From Calditrichota bacterium (GTDB lineage Bacteria > Calditrichota > Calditrichia > RBG-13-44-9 > J075): DNA of 14,740 bases. Each line of letters opens with the position of its first letter. The first letter of the stretch is position 1. The translations under genes were made by a program, and so were the position numbers. The DNA is taken from contig RFIL01000005.1 of assembly GCA_003695285.1 (NCBI GenBank), positions 1-14,740 of the forward strand, written 5' to 3'. Shown here in pieces: positions 12,797-14,740 of the stretch. The notes under the pieces are model-generated. The model saw only the letters and a list, made by a program, of their open reading frames with translations, was not told where the DNA came from and made no database searches.

Positions 12797-14470
12797 ATGA
12801 TCTCAATTGTTAGAAAATATTATTTGTTATTTTATTTAAATGGATTAATAGGAGGCCTTTTTGCGCAAAATTCATTAGTGAACTTAGAATGGGTCAGGGA
12901 TTTTGTAGGGACAGATTCCTTAATTAAACCTGTAGGATTGGCAATAAATGAGCAAGGTAGTTTGGTAATAGGAGGGACAAATAGTCATCTACCGACCTTT
13001 TCAGATTATGCTATAATTAAATATAAGACAGAGGGGATAGAACAATGGTATCATTATTATGATCATGGGGTTGGGAGTTCAGCAGACAGAGCTGTTGATA
13101 TTGCAATTAGTAGGTCAGGCAATATATATATTACTGGATGGTGCTCCGAATCAAATTTTCAATCCGATATTGTAACTCTAAAATATGATTCAAGTGGAAT
13201 TATTCAATGGATTTCAATATTTAATGGGAATAGTAATGATGACGACGTCCCTACAGCTTTAGTGATTGACGATTCTGAAAATGTCTATATCACGGGGCGC
13301 AGTACTGCATATAACGGTTTTTATGATTTCCTTACAATTAAGTATAATTCTGAGGGAGTTCAACAATGGACCGCATACTATAATGGTCCTGATAATGAGT
13401 TGGATGCAGCGAGAGCTATCGCCATCGACTCTTTTGGTAATGTATATGTCACTGGTAAAAGTGGACTTTTTTACAACCAAAATTATGATTTCGCTACGAT
13501 TAAATATAACGCTGATGGGATGGAAGAGTGGGTTGCGCGTTACAACGGTTCTGCAGATTTTGAAGATATACCTAAGGCAATTGCCATTGATGACTCGGGA
13601 AATGTTTATATAACCGGCAGTAGTTATGAAATAAGTTCAGGAGAAGATATTACCACCATAAAATATTCAAACTCAGGAGCACAAAGTTGGATTGCGCATT
13701 ATGATTCTTCATATTATTTTGAATCACCAAATGACATAGTGATTGATAGTGCAGGTAATGTCTATATTACAGGATATAGTTTAGGGGATTTTGTTACAAT
13801 CAAATATAATAAAAACGGAATTCAAGAGTGGGTTAAGAAGTATGATGGGATAGAACATGAACAAGAGACTGCAAAAGCAATGGTGATTGACGCTGACCAA
13901 AATGTTTATGTTACTGGATTTACCAGAGATTTCGATGATGCTTATCCTCATATGGGTACATTTTGGGATATTTTAACTATTAAATATAACCCCCAAGGAT
14001 TGGAGCAATGGGTTGCGAGATACGACAGTCCTGACAGTCTTGAAGACACCCCCATCGATATTAAAATAGATGATAATGCAAATCTTTACATTGTTGGCTA
14101 TAAAGGAAAATACAATTATTTAGGTATGTGGGATTGGACAATTATTACTACCATTAAATATTCTCAATCTTTAACTGATATAGAAAGTAGTAACTCTAAT
14201 CAAATAATGGAGTACCTTTTATTCCCTAATTATCCGAATCCCTTTAATTCATCAACCATCTTTCGCTATTTTCTTCCAAAATCAAGTTACGTTCAAAATA
14301 AAGTATACAATATAATAGATGAAGAAATTGAAAGTTTGGTAAATGAATATCAACCTGGTGGTGAGTATCAGGTAAAGTGGGATGCGAGCAGATTGCCCAG
14401 TGGCATTTATTTGTATCGGTTAATCACAGAACAGTATATCGAATCAAGGAAACTTTTATTATTAAAGTAA
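12797..14470 (+). CDS. Secreted SBBP-repeat beta-propeller protein with C-terminal sorting-type domain
   Basis: This encodes 557 residues with a signal peptide (about 1-23, GLFA-Q). Residues 28-455 contain eight copies of a roughly 52-residue unit with the pattern AIAID..GNVYVTG ... DF.TIKYN..G..QWVARYNG, the SBBP (seven-bladed-type beta-propeller) repeat. The sixth is shorter and the first and last are diverged. Residues 474-557 form a beta-sandwich tail starting FPNYPNPFN and ending GIYLYRLITEQYIESRKLLL, the type A sorting-like/FlgD-like tail that directs cell-surface or secreted proteins in FCB bacteria, often through type IX secretion. Likely an extracellular protein; the ligand is unknown. 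GGAG lies 12 bases before the ATG, rather far. The gene is visibly more AT-rich than the 6315-11499 cluster, suggesting different history or lineage-specific expansion. Confidence 0.88.
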   Translation: MISIVRKYYLLFYLNGLIGGLFAQNSLVNLEWVRDFVGTDSLIKPVGLAINEQGSLVIGGTNSHLPTFSDYAIIKYKTEGIEQWYHYYDHGVGSSADRAVDIAISRSGNIYITGWCSESNFQSDIVTLKYDSSGIIQWISIFNGNSNDDDVPTALVIDDSENVYITGRSTAYNGFYDFLTIKYNSEGVQQWTAYYNGPDNELDAARAIAIDSFGNVYVTGKSGLFYNQNYDFATIKYNADGMEEWVARYNGSADFEDIPKAIAIDDSGNVYITGSSYEISSGEDITTIKYSNSGAQSWIAHYDSSYYFESPNDIVIDSAGNVYITGYSLGDFVTIKYNKNGIQEWVKKYDGIEHEQETAKAMVIDADQNVYVTGFTRDFDDAYPHMGTFWDILTIKYNPQGLEQWVARYDSPDSLEDTPIDIKIDDNANLYIVGYKGKYNYLGMWDWTIITTIKYSQSLTDIESSNSNQIMEYLLFPNYPNPFNSSTIFRYFLPKSSYVQNKVYNIIDEEIESLVNEYQPGGEYQVKWDASRLPSGIYLYRLITEQYIESRKLLLLK

Positions 14471-14674
14471 CAGTCTTCAGCCTAACAATCCAAATAGCAC
14501 TTGACCATTAAATGCTATGTGGCTTTAGAGTATTTTACTTATTTGTCAAGGTCCCACAATCTGTGGCGTTGGATTTGGCGGCAAGTGATTTTGCTTGTTA
14601 TGGGTCATAAGTGACGAAGGGCAGCAGATAGATTATGGCCCAAGCAGAACAATGAAAGCATTGGGAGAAGGGTT
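14471..14674. other. Intergenic region with small inverted repeats
   Basis: No gene is seen. ATAGCA/TGCTAT (near 14503-14528) could form a hairpin shortly after the propeller gene, and CCACA-ATC-TGTGG lies at 14554-14566. Neither is followed by a T-run. No clear promoter is visible for the lipoprotein gene downstream. Confidence 0.4.
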
Positions 14675-14740
14675 ATGAAACCCGGGAAAAAGTCATTCAA
14701 GGTTATGTTGTTATTGGTTGCATCGCTTTTATTCGCTTGC
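14675..14740 (+). CDS. Lipoprotein, N-terminal end only (cut by window edge)
   Basis: The ATG at 14675 is preceded by GGGAGAAGG and opens a 22-codon frame to the window edge: a Lys-rich start (MKPGKKSFK), a hydrophobic core and a lipobox ending LFAC, with Cys22 as the last codon. This is a complete lipoprotein signal peptide; the mature protein is outside the window, so its function cannot be told. A nearby ATG at 14652 stops after eight codons and is not the start. Confidence 0.75.
   Translation, partial: MKPGKKSFKVMLLLVASLLFAC

Noticed and set aside
1..14740. CRISPR array, insertion sequence or prophage
   Set aside because: I saw no regularly spaced direct repeats, transposase, integrase or phage structural gene anywhere in the window.

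Overview
This window looks like chromosome from a Gram-negative, probably anaerobic or thermophilic-lineage bacterium of the FCB superphylum (Calditrichota, KSB1 or a similar candidate phylum). The evidence is a secreted beta-propeller protein ending in a 'NYPNPFN' sorting-type tail, a short RpoD without region 1.1, many exported proteins with signal peptides or lipoboxes, and an outer-membrane barrel next to a multihaem cytochrome. The phylum is an inference; no rRNA is present.

Left part, minus strand (1-5801). A multihaem c-type cytochrome runs off the left edge and follows an outer-membrane beta-barrel gene. The two form a probable operon that may be a porin-cytochrome electron conduit. 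Next come thymidine phosphorylase (deoA), a phosphohexomutase of the GlmM/PMM family with a probable TTG start, and the primary sigma factor rpoD, which has a good promoter. A clear Rho-independent terminator separates glmM from deoA.

Middle (6070-11499), plus strand. A tRNA-Gly(CCC) gene with its own promoter is followed by five collinear genes for exported proteins: an LPP20-domain protein, a TPR-SLH lipoprotein, a FlgT-like protein, a CsgG-FlgT_C fusion and a FecR-domain protein with a proline-rich linker. All carry export signals and have good ribosome binding sites except the FlgT-like gene. There are no flagellar or curli structural genes around them. This looks like a self-contained envelope assembly, possibly a FlgT/CsgG-type ring or pore tethered to peptidoglycan, and it is the most interesting part of the window. 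A perfect 13-bp hairpin lies between genes three and four.

Right part (11500-14740). This is a structured, gene-poor stretch. It holds a strong stem-loop, a cluster of mutually exclusive GTAACC/GGTTAC inverted repeats, a small gene that appears frameshifted in an AAAAA run, and about 640 bp without a convincing gene. It is followed by an AT-rich gene for an eight-repeat SBBP beta-propeller with a C-terminal sorting-type domain. The first 22 codons of a lipoprotein gene end the window.
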